Assembly (NCBI RefSeq): GCF_014205135.1
Contig: NZ_JACHMY010000001.1
Location: forward strand, 1,550,001-1,614,000
Direction: 5' to 3'
DNA: 64,000 nt
Source: Kribbella italica
GTDB taxonomy: Bacteria; Actinomycetota; Actinomycetes; Propionibacteriales; Kribbellaceae
This document shows, one piece after another, positions 8,802 through 18,013 of the stretch. How positions within the stretch are numbered: position 1 is the stretch's first letter; the number at the start of each line of letters is the position of its first letter. The translations under genes and the position numbers were made by a program. The notes below the pieces were generated by a model that was given only the letters and a program-made list of their open reading frames with translations, made no database searches and had not been told where the DNA came from.

Positions 8802-9476
8802 GTGACCCTGGAAATCGACACCGGCTCCGGCCTGATGCCCGTGCACGTCTGGGAAGGCTCCGGTCCCGGCCTCCTGCTTCTGCAGGAGATCTTCGGGGTC
8901 TCGGAGTACATCCAGGAGCGCGGTGCCCAGCTCGCCGCGCTCGGGTACCACGTCGTCGCGCCGGAGATCTTCTGGCGCCTGGACGACGTCGACCTCGACC
9001 CCGACGCGACCGACCTCCTGGACCGGGCGCTCGCCGTACTGGATCGCCTCGACTGGGATCTCGCCGTGTCGGACTCGATCGCCGCGCTGGAGTACCTGCG
9101 CGGCCGCGACACCCCGGTCGGCGTGATCGGCTACTGCTTCGGCGGCGGCCTCGGCTTCAACGTCGCCGCCGCGGCTGATCCGGACGTCCTGGTCAGCTAC
9201 TACGGCTCCGCCCTGCCGAACCTGCTGCCGCTCGCGCCGGACGTGACGGCGGCGAGCCTGCACCACTTCGGCGACGCGGACGACTATCTCCCGCGCGCGA
9301 CGGTCGACAAGATCGTCGCCGAGCTCGGCGACGCCGAGGTCCACCGTTACCCGGGCGCCGGGCACGCGTTCGACAACCCGATGCCCGCGTTCCACCACGC
9401 CGAGGCCTCCGCGCAGGCCTGGCAGCGCACCACCGAGTTCCTGTCCCGCCAACTGCCTCCCGAAGGAAACGAATGA
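8802..9476 (+). CDS. Dienelactone hydrolase family protein
   Basis: 224 residues, GTG start. Alpha/beta hydrolase fold with nucleophilic C112 in GVIGYCFGGGLGF, acid residue in the GDADDYLP segment and catalytic His in GAGHAFDNP, the Cys-Asp-His triad of the DLH family. Such cytoplasmic enzymes hydrolyse dienelactones in chlorocatechol breakdown or, more broadly, small esters and lactones. No other aromatic-degradation genes are nearby, so the substrate is open. Its stop overlaps the glutathione peroxidase start (ATGA), suggesting linked expression in detoxification. Confidence 0.9.
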   Translation: MTLEIDTGSGLMPVHVWEGSGPGLLLLQEIFGVSEYIQERGAQLAALGYHVVAPEIFWRLDDVDLDPDATDLLDRALAVLDRLDWDLAVSDSIAALEYLRGRDTPVGVIGYCFGGGLGFNVAAAADPDVLVSYYGSALPNLLPLAPDVTAASLHHFGDADDYLPRATVDKIVAELGDAEVHRYPGAGHAFDNPMPAFHHAEASAQAWQRTTEFLSRQLPPEGNE

Positions 9477-9961
9477 GCCTGTACGACATCGCCCTGCGCA
9501 CTCTGTCCGGCGCCGAGACGTCCCTCGGTGAGTACAAGGGGCAGACCGTGCTGATCGTGAACGTCGCCTCCAAGTGCGGCGCGACCCCGCAGTACACCGA
9601 GCTGGAGAACCTGCAGCAGAAGTACGCGTCCCGCGGCTTCACCGTGCTGGGCGTTCCGTGCAACCAGTTCGGCGGACAGGAGCCGGGTACGACCGAGGAG
9701 ATCCAGGAGTTCTGCTCGACGACGTACAGCGTGACGTTCCCGATGCTGGACAAGACCGAGGTGAACGGCGAGGGCCGGCACCCGCTGTTCCAGGAGCTCA
9801 CGCTCACTCCGGACGCCGAGGGCAACGCCGGTGACGTCCAGTGGAACTTCGAGAAGTTCCTGCTCAGCTCCGAGGGCACGGTGGCGGCCCGCTTCCGGAC
9901 CCGTACGACGCCGGAGTCGCCCGAGGTCGTCGACGCCATCGAGCGTCAGCTCCAGGCCTGA
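9473..9961 (+). CDS. Glutathione peroxidase-family (thioredoxin-type) peroxidase
   Basis: 162 residues. C35 in NVASKCGATP, the Gln of VPCNQFGGQEPG and the Trp/Asn of WNFEKFL form the GPx catalytic tetrad. It has Cys, not selenocysteine, and lacks the oligomerisation loop, like bacterial thioredoxin-dependent GPx enzymes that reduce hydrogen and lipid peroxides. Actinobacteria usually lack glutathione, so thioredoxin or mycothiol-linked reductants are likely (family knowledge). Translationally coupled to the preceding hydrolase. Confidence 0.93.
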   Translation: MSLYDIALRTLSGAETSLGEYKGQTVLIVNVASKCGATPQYTELENLQQKYASRGFTVLGVPCNQFGGQEPGTTEEIQEFCSTTYSVTFPMLDKTEVNGEGRHPLFQELTLTPDAEGNAGDVQWNFEKFLLSSEGTVAARFRTRTTPESPEVVDAIERQLQA

Positions 9962-10009
9962 GCGCCTCTTCACCACTCCAGGACCCGGCGCAGGACCTTC
10001 AAGTAGTTC

Positions 10010-10046
10010 CCCCGATCCCCGTGACCAACTGGTCCGGGGTTCGGGG
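10010..10046. terminator. Bidirectional hairpin between GPx and rnd
   Basis: CCCCGA (10010-10015) pairs with TCGGGG (10041-10046), with inner CCCCG/CGGGG and ACCA/TGGT stems. It lies between two converging genes. Confidence 0.45.
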
Positions 10047-10053
10047 CGACGAG

Positions 10054-11316
10054 CTAGTCCAGCGACTTGGCCGGAGCAGTGACCGTCAGCGCATCAGCCA
10101 ACACCTGACCGGTCAGCCCGACCTGCCACTCGCGGGCACCGTGCTCGCGCAGGAACGTCTTCACCACGTCGAGTCCCGGCTCGGCCGGCGGCGTCCACGC
10201 CAGCCGGCGAATCGTGTCGGGGGAGAGCAGGTTCTCGGTCGGCAACCGGTGCGCCTCGGCGATCTCGCCGACCGCCGCGCGTGCGGCCGACAGCCGAGCC
10301 GCGGCGTCCGGGTCGCGATCGGCCCATGCGCGGGCCGGCGGCGGTCCGTCGTACCGGGGACCCTGCTTCGGCAGCTCACCATCGGGCAGCCGGCGAGCGT
10401 GATCGATCGCCTCCCACCAGGTCCGCATGTGCCGATGCGCGCCGCGGCCCTTGAAAGCGGTCAGTTTCTGCAGCGTGTCCCGGTCGACCGGCATCGCGGC
10501 CGCGGCCTCGACGATCGCCGCGTCCGGCAGGATCCGGCCGGGGGAGATGTCGGCGGACTCCGCGATCTGGTCGCGCGCCTCCCACAACGCTCGGACGACG
10601 GCCAAGCTGCGACGGTTGCGGACGCGGTGCATGCCCGACGTACGGCGCCACGGATCGGGCTTCGGCTCGCGCGGCGGCGCGGACAGGATCGCGGCGAACT
10701 CCTGCTCGGCCCAGTCCCACTTGCCCTCGCGGCGCAGCTCCTGCTCGATCGCGGTGCGCAGCTCGATCAGCATCTCGACGTCCAGCGCGGCGTACACGAG
10801 CCAGGGGCTCGGTAGGGGCCGGGTCGACCAGTCGGCGGCCGAGTGCTCCTTGCGCATCCGGTACCCGAGGACTTCGCTGACCAGCGAGGCCAGGCCGACC
10901 TTCGGGTAGCCGAGCAGGCGCCCGGCCAGCTCGGTGTCGAAAACAGTGCGCGGAACCATGCCGACCTCGGCCAGGCAGGCCAGGTCCTGGTTGGCCGCGT
11001 GGATGATCCACTCCGCGTCGACGATCGCGTCGCCGAGCGCGGACAGGTCACCGAACGGAATCGGATCGACCAGCGCGGAGCCGGAACCCTCACGGCGCAG
11101 CTGGACCAGGTACGCGCGGTGGGAGTAGCGGTAGCCCGACGCGCGCTCGGCGTCCACGGCCACCGGGCCGCTGCCGGCCTGGAACGCCTCGACGACCTCC
11201 CGCAGCGCGCTGTCGGTGTCGACGACGTCGGACAGCCCGTCGCGCAGTTCGAGCAGCGGAAGGGTCTCGGTCGGGTCCTCGGGGACGGGCGACTGCTGGG
11301 TCTCGGCCGGGCTCAT
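10054..11316 (-). CDS. rnd: Ribonuclease D-like 3'-5' exonuclease
   Basis: 420 residues, ATG at 11314-11316 overlapping the DUF3000 stop (ATGA). The DEDD exonuclease motifs are seen: VAVDAERASGY (the second acidic residue is Glu), IHAANQDLACL, and AALDVEMLIELR near the end of the nuclease fold. An HRDC domain follows (ALWEARDQIAESADISPGRILPD region). It trims 3' ends of structured RNAs such as tRNA precursors in the cytoplasm. The rnd-DUF3000 pair divergent from hemE is the usual actinobacterial arrangement (family knowledge). Confidence 0.92.
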   Translation of the reverse strand: MSPAETQQSPVPEDPTETLPLLELRDGLSDVVDTDSALREVVEAFQAGSGPVAVDAERASGYRYSHRAYLVQLRREGSGSALVDPIPFGDLSALGDAIVDAEWIIHAANQDLACLAEVGMVPRTVFDTELAGRLLGYPKVGLASLVSEVLGYRMRKEHSAADWSTRPLPSPWLVYAALDVEMLIELRTAIEQELRREGKWDWAEQEFAAILSAPPREPKPDPWRRTSGMHRVRNRRSLAVVRALWEARDQIAESADISPGRILPDAAIVEAAAAMPVDRDTLQKLTAFKGRGAHRHMRTWWEAIDHARRLPDGELPKQGPRYDGPPPARAWADRDPDAAARLSAARAAVGEIAEAHRLPTENLLSPDTIRRLAWTPPAEPGLDVVKTFLREHGAREWQVGLTGQVLADALTVTAPAKSLD

Positions 11317-11915
11317 CGGCCCCGCTGACCGCGGCGGGTAGGCATCGCGACCACGCCGGGCGGCACCGGCGGCAACCCGGCCGCGGTGCACAGCACTTCG
11401 CCCCACGCCTCGGCGTGCCGCGTCACGTCGATCCCGCCGTCCGGGCCCGGCACCGGGCTCCAGGAGGCGCGGATCTCGATCTCCGCGGTCGCGTCGTCGT
11501 CGGCCATCCCGCCGAAACTCTCGGACACCACTCTGGTGACGGTACCGCTCGGGGCCAGGAACTCCGCACCCCGGTCCGCCAGCGCCTCCATCAACCAGGT
11601 CCAGCCCACGCCACCGAGCAGCGCGTCGATCACCATCTCCGGTTCGACGGCCGCACGCACGTACGCGACACAGCGGAAGGTCGACTGCCAGGCGTCGTTC
11701 CCGTCCGGGTCGTAGAGGACGACCAGACGGCCGGTGGCGACGTCGTCACCATCAACCGTCACGTCGGCGCTGACCGCGGCCGCGTGCGGAGCGATCCGCT
11801 GCGGCGCGGGCATCTCCTCGACGAAGACCTCGGGCCGGAACCGGGCCTCACGCAGTTGCGTCAGGGCCTCGGCGAACTCCGCGGGTGGCGCGTCGACCTG
11901 CTTGCGGGCACCCAT
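11313..11915 (-). CDS. DUF3000 family protein
   Basis: 200 residues, ATG at 11913-11915 chosen over an upstream alternative eight codons earlier. The segments RFRPEVFVEEMPAPQRIAP, STFRCVAYVRAAVEPEM and GVGWTWLMEAL match the actinobacteria-restricted DUF3000 family, whose function is not known. It is soluble with no catalytic motif I can name. It is the first gene of the pair with rnd and is divergent from hemE, with an 82-bp shared promoter region. Confidence 0.85.
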   Translation of the reverse strand: MGARKQVDAPPAEFAEALTQLREARFRPEVFVEEMPAPQRIAPHAAAVSADVTVDGDDVATGRLVVLYDPDGNDAWQSTFRCVAYVRAAVEPEMVIDALLGGVGWTWLMEALADRGAEFLAPSGTVTRVVSESFGGMADDDATAEIEIRASWSPVPGPDGGIDVTRHAEAWGEVLCTAAGLPPVPPGVVAMPTRRGQRGR

Positions 11916-11997
11916 GCTTCGCAGCCTACGACTGATCACTCACCGACGCCGGTGACGACGCGCCGGTAACGGGTTTCGGGCATGGGATCATTGCCCT

Positions 11998-13098
11998 GTG
12001 CCCGTGAACCAAGCAGCCCAATCACAGACCGCTGTCGGTAGCTCTTCGGACTCCTCCTTGGACCGCTCCGCCTTCCTGCTGGCCGCCCGGGGTGAGCCTG
12101 GGCCGCACACGCCGGTCTGGTTCATGCGCCAGGCGGGTCGCTCGCTGCCGGAGTACCGGGCGATCCGCGAGGGCACCACGATGCTCGAGTCCTGTATGCG
12201 ACCCGACCTCGTCGTGGAGATAACGCTGCAGCCGGTACGCCGTTACGGCGTCGACGCGGCGATCTTCTACTCCGACATCGTGACGCCGCTCAAGGCGGTC
12301 GGTGTCGACCTGGAGATCAAGCCCGGCGTCGGCCCGGTGATCGCTTCGCCGGTGAGGGCCTTGGAGGACCTGGACGGGATCCGGCCGGTCGATCCGGCGG
12401 ACGTGTGGTTCGTCACCGAGTCGGTCCAGCAGCTGAAGGCGGAGCTCGGCGGTACGCCGCTGATCGGCTTCGCCGGCGCGCCGTTCACCGTCGCGTCGTA
12501 CCTGGTCGAGGGCGGGCCGAGCAAGGACTACGCCCGGACCAAGTCCCTCATGCACAGCGACCCGAAGCTCTGGCACGCCCTGGCCGACCGCCTGGCCGAC
12601 GTCGCGATCGCGTACCTCTCGGTCCAGATCGAGGCCGGCGCCTCGGCGATCCAGCTCTTCGACTCCTGGGCGGGCGCGCTCTCGCCGCGCGACTACGCCC
12701 AGTTCGTCCAGCCGCACTCCGCGAAGGTCTTCGCCGCGCTCGAGCAGTACGGCGTACCGCGGCTGCACTTCGGCGTGAACACCGGTGAACTGCTCGGCCT
12801 GATGAGCGAGGCCGGCGCCGACGTGGTCGGCGTCGACTGGCGCGTACCGCTCGACGAGGCCGTCCGCCGCATCACCGCCGCCGGCGGCCACCCCAAGCCG
12901 GTCCAGGGCAACCTGGACCCGGCCCTGCTGTCGGCCGGCTGGGACGCCATCGACCCCCAGCTCGACCGCATCCTCGCCGAGGGCAAGGCGGCCCCCGGCC
13001 ACATCTTCAACCTGGGCCACGGCGTACCGCCAACCACTGATCCCGAGGTCCTCCACCACATCGTCAAGGCCGTCCAGGAGAAGTCAGCCCGAAGCTGA
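11998..13098 (+). CDS. hemE: Uroporphyrinogen-III decarboxylase
   Basis: 366 residues, GTG start (a second GTG two codons on is possible). Signature [16 protein letters not shown], the conserved [12 protein letters not shown] and [17 protein letters not shown] blocks, and the C-terminal [14 protein letters not shown]. It removes four carboxyls from uroporphyrinogen III to give coproporphyrinogen III, the substrate of the cgoX product downstream. The enzyme, cgoX and chdC make up the coproporphyrin-dependent heme route of Gram-positive bacteria. It is separated from cgoX here by a MarR/monooxygenase pair. Confidence 0.97.
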   Translation: MPVNQAAQSQTAVGSSSDSSLDRSAFLLAARGEPGPHTPVWFMRQAGRSLPEYRAIREGTTMLESCMRPDLVVEITLQPVRRYGVDAAIFYSDIVTPLKAVGVDLEIKPGVGPVIASPVRALEDLDGIRPVDPADVWFVTESVQQLKAELGGTPLIGFAGAPFTVASYLVEGGPSKDYARTKSLMHSDPKLWHALADRLADVAIAYLSVQIEAGASAIQLFDSWAGALSPRDYAQFVQPHSAKVFAALEQYGVPRLHFGVNTGELLGLMSEAGADVVGVDWRVPLDEAVRRITAAGGHPKPVQGNLDPALLSAGWDAIDPQLDRILAEGKAAPGHIFNLGHGVPPTTDPEVLHHIVKAVQEKSARS

Positions 13099-13131
13099 GT
13101 CGTCCCCCGGCCGAGGGGCCCACCCGAGGGG

Positions 13132-13629
13132 TTAGCCCGGAGCGTCCTCCTTGGCCAGGTGTGCGGTGACGTCGTCGGCAAGCTTGGCCAGCAGGCGACC
13201 TAGGTCTTGCCGGTCCTGCGTGGGCCAGTCGGCGACCACCTCGCTGAACCAGCCGACGATCGACGCCGTGTAGCGGTTCGCCGCCGCGGCACCCTCTGCG
13301 GTCGGCTCGATCAGGCTCACTCGCCGGTCCGCCGGATGCGGCACCCGTCGTACCAGGCCGCGCTGTTCCAGCCCCTGCGTCTGCCGGGTGACGTGCGGCC
13401 CGACGACCTGCATCCGCTCCGCGATCTCGCCGATCCGGAGCGGCTCGCCCGCCATCGCCAGCGTCAGCAGGATGCTGAGCGCCGGCCGGTCCAGGCTCAG
13501 TCCGGTCGCCTCCGTCGCGCGCTGCGCGAGCCGGCCGCGGTTCATCGCGTTGCTGATCTGCGCGAGCCGGGGGAGCGCCGTCAGCTCCTCCGGAGCGGCG
13601 TCGCGGACCGGGCGTTGCTCGGCATCCAT
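13132..13629 (-). CDS. MarR-family transcriptional regulator
   Basis: 165 residues. Winged helix-turn-helix: IGEIAERMQVVGPHVTRQ is the recognition region and GLVRRVPHPADRRVSLIEPT the wing with the DRR signature. MarR proteins are dimers that repress by binding short palindromes and release on binding phenolic or oxidant ligands. Divergent from the flavin monooxygenase, with a perfect 15-bp palindrome 6 bp upstream of its own start, so autorepression and control of the monooxygenase are likely. Converges on hemE. Confidence 0.92.
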   Translation of the reverse strand: MDAEQRPVRDAAPEELTALPRLAQISNAMNRGRLAQRATEATGLSLDRPALSILLTLAMAGEPLRIGEIAERMQVVGPHVTRQTQGLEQRGLVRRVPHPADRRVSLIEPTAEGAAAANRYTASIVGWFSEVVADWPTQDRQDLGRLLAKLADDVTAHLAKEDAPG

Positions 13630-13634
13630 TTGAT

Positions 13635-13649
13635 TACCTAACTTAGGTA
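13635..13649. promoter_or_regulatory. MarR operator palindrome
   Basis: TACCTAA-C-TTAGGTA, a perfect 15-bp palindrome in the MarR/monooxygenase intergenic region. A further half-site TACCTAA is at 13672-13678, 37 bp on. Position next to a divergent MarR gene supports an operator role. Confidence 0.75.
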
Positions 13650-13717
13650 TGTATTCTGATCAACAAGTAGATACCTAAAGTACGCATCTTGGATGCGGAT
13701 TGTCAGGAGGACACGTC

Positions 13718-14890
13718 ATGAATCGCACAGTGCTGATCTCCGGCGCGAGCATCGCCGGCCCCGCGCTCGCCTACTGGCTCGACCAGTACGGCTTCGAGGT
13801 GACGGTCGTCGAGAAGGCCGACGCCGTCCGCGGCGGCGGGTACGCGATCGACGTCCGGGGGACCGCGCGCGACGTCGTCGACCGGATGGGCCTGATGCCG
13901 GAGCTGCGCAAGGCCCACGTCGACTCGCAGAAGGTCTCCTTTCTCGAACCCGACGGCACGCTGATCGCCGCCATGCGCCCCGAGGCGATGACCGGCGGCG
14001 CCGAGGGACTCGACCTCGAGGTCCGCCGCGGCGACCTGGCCGACGCGCTCTACACGCCGATCCGCGACAAGGTCGAGTTCCTCTTCGGCGACTCGATCGC
14101 CCGGCTCGACGACCGTGGCGACCGCGTCGACGTCGTCCTCGACAGCGGGATCAGCCGCAGCTTCGACCTGGTCATCGGCGCCGACGGCCTGCACTCGAAC
14201 ACCCGCCGCCTGGTCTTCGGCCCGGAGGAGGAGTTCCACTCGTACGTCGGGTTCGCGTTCGCCGGCTTCACCCTGCCGAACGAGTTCGGCCTCTCCCACG
14301 AAGGCGTCGTCTGGAACATCCCCGGCCGGACCGCCGTTCTGTACGCCCACGAGCCCGACGAGCTCGTCCACGGCTTCCTCACCTTCGAGCAGGACGAACC
14401 GCCGTACGACGCCTTCCGCGACCCGATCGCCCAGCGCGACCTGGTCGCCGCGAAGTTCCAGCACCAAGGCTGGCACGTCCCCCGCCTGGTCGAGGCCATG
14501 CGAACCTCCGACAGCCTCTTCTTCGACATCGTCAGCCAGATCCACATGCCCACCTGGTCGCAAGGCCGGGTAGCCCTGGTCGGCGACGCCGCCTACGCCA
14601 CGTCCTTCATGTCAGGCCAAGGCTCCAGCGTCGCCCTCGTCGGCGCGTACGTCCTGGCCGGCGAACTCGCCACCCACGACAACCACGCCGACGCGTTCGC
14701 CGCGTACGACCACCGAATCCGCCACTTCGTCGAAGAGAACCAGGCCGTGGTGGAAGTCGGCCGGCGAATCCTTGCTCCCACCACCCAAGCCCTCCTCGAC
14801 ACCCGCAACCAGGCCCTCCGAGCCTCCGCCGAAGACGGCCACCAAGGCCGAGCAGCCAACACGGGGCTGGTCCTGCCGGACTACCAGTAG
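13718..14890 (+). CDS. FAD-dependent monooxygenase (TetX/PHBH-like class A)
   Basis: 390 residues, ATG 13718 after a CAGGAGGA ribosome site. The N-terminal Rossmann fingerprint is LISGASIAGPALAYWL, with Ala-Ser at positions usually Gly. DG motif IGADGLHSNTRR and GD motif ALVGDAAYATS bind FAD and NADPH. Class A hydroxylases of this shape oxidise phenolic or polycyclic compounds, and TetX-like ones inactivate tetracyclines; the substrate cannot be read from sequence. Under control of the divergent MarR gene, the pair looks like an inducible detoxification unit inserted inside the heme gene cluster. Confidence 0.9.
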   Translation: MNRTVLISGASIAGPALAYWLDQYGFEVTVVEKADAVRGGGYAIDVRGTARDVVDRMGLMPELRKAHVDSQKVSFLEPDGTLIAAMRPEAMTGGAEGLDLEVRRGDLADALYTPIRDKVEFLFGDSIARLDDRGDRVDVVLDSGISRSFDLVIGADGLHSNTRRLVFGPEEEFHSYVGFAFAGFTLPNEFGLSHEGVVWNIPGRTAVLYAHEPDELVHGFLTFEQDEPPYDAFRDPIAQRDLVAAKFQHQGWHVPRLVEAMRTSDSLFFDIVSQIHMPTWSQGRVALVGDAAYATSFMSGQGSSVALVGAYVLAGELATHDNHADAFAAYDHRIRHFVEENQAVVEVGRRILAPTTQALLDTRNQALRASAEDGHQGRAANTGLVLPDYQ

Positions 14891-15284
14891 CCCCCGGCAC
14901 CACCCACCAACTGCCGGCTCCCACACGCCGGCCGCCGGCTCCCACCCCGACGGCCGGCGCCGTGCCGGCCAACCGCCGACCGCGGCGATCGACGTCGGCC
15001 GGGCCTACGACTCGATCAAGCTGGCCGCCGACGCCTGGCTGCCCGGTCGGCCTCCGGCTTGTGGTGAGCCGGGAGCCGCGGTTGGGGCAGAGACAGCGGA
15101 GGGAGATAGATCGCGGGGGAGAGAGACCGCGGGGGACACCGCGAGGGTCGCAGGTGGAGACCGCGGGGCGGAGTCCACGGGGTGAAGACCGCGGGGCGGA
15201 GTCCACCGGGGTGGAGACCGCGGTGGTCTCCGGGAGTCGGTGGGTGGTGGTTGGTGGGATTGCCGGGTGGGTGAAGATGAAGCT
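14891..15284. other. Low-complexity, repeat-rich intergenic spacer
   Basis: 394 bp without a credible gene. The left part carries GCCGGCTCCCA-like repeats. The right part (15124-15235) holds four degenerate copies of AGACCGCGGGG-type units starting at 15124, 15158, 15186 and 15215. The copies at 15158-15178 and 15186-15206 are identical over 21 bases. A hairpin GGAGACC/GGTCTCC lies at 15213-15231. It must contain the cgoX promoter, which I cannot pinpoint. Confidence 0.6.
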
Positions 15285-16841
15285 GTGGATGCTCGGGTGG
15301 TGGTTGTTGTTGGTGGTGGGGTCAGTGGGCTGGCGGCGGCTCATGCGTTGGTGAGTGGGGCGAATCCGCCGCGGGTGATCGTGCTGGAGTCCTCGCCTCG
15401 GTTGGGTGGGAAGCTCGCGGGGGATGTGCTCGAAGGGGTGCCGGTCGACCTGGGGGCGGAGTCGGTGCTGGCTCGGCGGCCGGAGGGGGTGGACCTGATT
15501 CGGGCGGTCGGGCTGGCGGACGAACTGGTGCATCCGGCAACGACCTCGGCGGGGTTGTGGGTCGGGGACCGGATCCGGGCGATTCCGCCGACGGTGATGG
15601 GGGTTCCGGTGGATCCGGCCGAGACCGTCGACGTACTCGGCGAGGAAGCGGCCGCGCGGGTTGCCGAGGAGAAGGGCCTGCCGGAGCCTGCGCTGACGGA
15701 GGACGTCGCGATCGGGCGGTACGTCGCCGACCGGATGGGCCCGGCGGTGACGAACAAGCTGATCGATCCGCTGCTCGGCGGGGTGTACGCCGGGCGCGCG
15801 GAGGAGATCTCGATCGCGGCCGCGGTGCCGGAGCTGTACGCGAAGCTGAAGACCGCCCCGAGCTTGCTGGCGGCAACGGCTGAATTGAGGGCGACCAGCC
15901 AGCGACGCGCGGCCGACGGCAAGCCGGTCTTCGCCGGCCTCCGCGGCGGCATCAACCGCCTCATCACAGCACTCGAAGCCGACCTGATCGCCCGAGGCGT
16001 CGAGATCCACCGCTCGGCACCAGTCCGCCGAATCACGCGCACCACCACAAGCGCCGCCGCCGCCGCCTCGTCCGGGACGGGGACGCCGGGCGGAACCGGC
16101 ACCCACGGCGCCGCTGGCACGGCCGTGTCGTCCGGGAGCGCGAGCGGGACCTCGGGAACGCCCGGCGGGGCCGGGGACCGGCTGGTGTACGAACTAGAGG
16201 CCGGTCCCGTCCCCGCGCCGCGGTTCTTTCACGCTGATGCTGTGATCGTTGCCACGCCGGCCTCGCCCGCGGCGCGGATGTTGGCTGGGTTGGTGCCTGC
16301 GGCGTCGACCGAGCTGTCCGCTATCCAGTACGCGAGTATGGCGATCGTCACGCTCGCGGTGCGGAAGGCCGATTGGCCCGATCAGGCGAGCGGATCCGGC
16401 TTTCTCGTGCCGTCCGACGAGGGCCGCACGATCAAGGCGGCGACCTACTCGCACGCCAAGTGGCAGTGGTCGTCCGAGGCCGGTGGTGAGCTCGCTGTAC
16501 TGCGGTGCTCGGTGGGGCGGCTCGGTGAGGAGTACGTGCTGCAGCGGTCCGACGAGGAGTTGACCGCGCTCGCGGCCGCCGATCTGCGCAAGGCGGTCGG
16601 GCTCGGCGCGCCGGTCGTCGGGGCGCTCGTGAGTCGCTGGGGCGGCGGTCTTCCGCAGTACGCCGTGGGCCATCTCGACCGGGTCGACCGCGTGGAAGCG
16701 GCCGTCGCCGGGGAGCCGGGGCTGGCGGTGTGCGGTGCGGCGTACAGAGGTGTCGGGATCGCGGCGTGCGTCGCCTCGGGGGGCCGGGCGGCAACCCGGG
16801 TGCGGGCTCACCTGGACGCATTGGCGACAATGGGTTCGTGA
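15285..16841 (+). CDS. cgoX: Coproporphyrinogen III oxidase (HemG/HemY-type flavoprotein)
   Basis: 518 residues from the GTG at 15285; a GTG at 15267 or 15240 is also in frame and the start is uncertain. FAD fingerprint [17 protein letters not shown], then [20 protein letters not shown] and the C-terminal [17 protein letters not shown] typical of HemY/CgoX. It oxidises coproporphyrinogen III to coproporphyrin III with oxygen. An unusual 45-residue Ala/Gly/Ser/Thr-rich stretch (codons 16041-16175) interrupts the region between the RRITR segment and the next beta strand, explaining the extra length over the usual 470-480 residues. Stop overlaps chdC (GTGA). Confidence 0.93.
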   Translation: MDARVVVVVGGGVSGLAAAHALVSGANPPRVIVLESSPRLGGKLAGDVLEGVPVDLGAESVLARRPEGVDLIRAVGLADELVHPATTSAGLWVGDRIRAIPPTVMGVPVDPAETVDVLGEEAAARVAEEKGLPEPALTEDVAIGRYVADRMGPAVTNKLIDPLLGGVYAGRAEEISIAAAVPELYAKLKTAPSLLAATAELRATSQRRAADGKPVFAGLRGGINRLITALEADLIARGVEIHRSAPVRRITRTTTSAAAAASSGTGTPGGTGTHGAAGTAVSSGSASGTSGTPGGAGDRLVYELEAGPVPAPRFFHADAVIVATPASPAARMLAGLVPAASTELSAIQYASMAIVTLAVRKADWPDQASGSGFLVPSDEGRTIKAATYSHAKWQWSSEAGGELAVLRCSVGRLGEEYVLQRSDEELTALAAADLRKAVGLGAPVVGALVSRWGGGLPQYAVGHLDRVDRVEAAVAGEPGLAVCGAAYRGVGIAACVASGGRAATRVRAHLDALATMGS

Positions 16842-17563
16842 CCGACGCGAACCAGCCCGAGAGCAGCACGCCCGCGAAGCCGAAGGCCCGCGAGCTGAAC
16901 AACGTGATCCGCTACACGATGTGGTCGGTCTTCAAGGTGGAGACGCCGCTCGGTGACGCCGATCGCGCCGAGCTGGCCGCCGAGCTGACCGAGCTGGTCG
17001 GCAAGCTGGCGGCCGACGACGTGGTGATCCGCGGCTGGTACGACGTGGAGGGCCTCCGCGCGGACGCCGACTTCATGGTCTGGTGGCACGCGCCGACGTC
17101 GGACGTGCTGCAGACGGCGTACCACGCGCTGCGCCGGTCGCGGCTCGGGCGGCACCTGGCGCCGATCTGGTCGCAGCTCGCGCTGCACCGGCCGGCGGAG
17201 TTCAACAAGAGCCACATCCCGGCGTTCCTGGCCGACGAGGAGGCGCGTGGGTACATCTGCGTGTATCCGTTCGTCCGGTCGTACGAGTGGTACCTGCTGC
17301 CCGACGAGGAGCGTCGCCACATGCTCGCCGAGCACGGCAAGATGGCGCGCGGGTACGCCGACGTACGGGCCAACACGGTCGCGTCGTTCGCGCTCGGGGA
17401 CTACGAGTGGATCCTGGCCTTCGAGGCCGACGAACTGCACCGGATGGTCGACCTGATGCGCGACCTGCGCGCGTCGACGGCCCGGCGGCACGTGCGTGAG
17501 GAAGTCCCGTTCTACACCGGCAAGCGAACCGAGCTCGGCGAGCTGGTCGCGAACCTCGCCTGA
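16838..17563 (+). CDS. chdC: Coproheme decarboxylase
   Basis: 241 residues, GTG overlapping the cgoX stop. Chlorite-dismutase fold: [17 protein letters not shown], the [14 protein letters not shown] segment containing the catalytic Tyr position, and [12 protein letters not shown] with the proximal heme His. It converts iron coproporphyrin III to heme b by two oxidative decarboxylations using peroxide, the final step of the pathway begun by hemE and cgoX. Also called HemQ. Length and motifs match the actinobacterial branch. Confidence 0.95.
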   Translation: MTDANQPESSTPAKPKARELNNVIRYTMWSVFKVETPLGDADRAELAAELTELVGKLAADDVVIRGWYDVEGLRADADFMVWWHAPTSDVLQTAYHALRRSRLGRHLAPIWSQLALHRPAEFNKSHIPAFLADEEARGYICVYPFVRSYEWYLLPDEERRHMLAEHGKMARGYADVRANTVASFALGDYEWILAFEADELHRMVDLMRDLRASTARRHVREEVPFYTGKRTELGELVANLA

Positions 17564-17564
17564 C

Positions 17565-17942
17565 ATGGAACGCAAGGCCTTTCCCGTCCTGTACGTCGGC
17601 AACGTCCGCCGCGCGGTCGACTTCTACGCGCTGCTGGGCTACGAGCAGACCTACCAGTTCCCGCTCGAGGGCGACCCGCACTACGTCGGCCTCGAACGCG
17701 GCGAGTCGTCACTCGGCCTGGCCGACACCAACTGGCCCGAGGCCCAGCTCGGCATCACCGTCGGCACGGCGCCGCGCTTCGAGCTGTTCGTGTACGTCGA
17801 CAACGTCGAGACCCAGGTCGAGTCCCTGCGCGCCGCCGGCTACACGATCGTCCAGGAACCGGCCAACATGCCCTGGGGTGAACGCCAGGCCTACGCCTTC
17901 GACCCCGACGGCAACCCCGTAGCCCTCGCCACCCCGATCTGA
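17565..17942 (+). CDS. VOC-superfamily (glyoxalase/bleomycin-resistance fold) protein
   Basis: 125 residues, ATG one base after the chdC stop. Two beta-alpha-beta-beta-beta modules: FPVLYVGNVRRAVDFYALLGY opens the first, and AYAFDPDGNPVALATP closes the second. VOC members include metal-dependent lyases, dioxygenases and drug-binding proteins, and the specific activity is unknown. Placed directly after chdC, it is probably part of the heme operon transcript. Confidence 0.85.
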   Translation: MERKAFPVLYVGNVRRAVDFYALLGYEQTYQFPLEGDPHYVGLERGESSLGLADTNWPEAQLGITVGTAPRFELFVYVDNVETQVESLRAAGYTIVQEPANMPWGERQAYAFDPDGNPVALATPI

Positions 17943-18013
17943 GGGGGAGGGGAGGGCCGCTCTCGGCGGGCAAGGCCGGTTCCGGCTGACGACCTACGAA
18001 CGCCCTACCGGGG

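Noticed and set aside
14772..15185. Small gene or remnant between the monooxygenase and cgoX
   Set aside because: Short, low complexity and overlapping the monooxygenase end; no similarity recognised.
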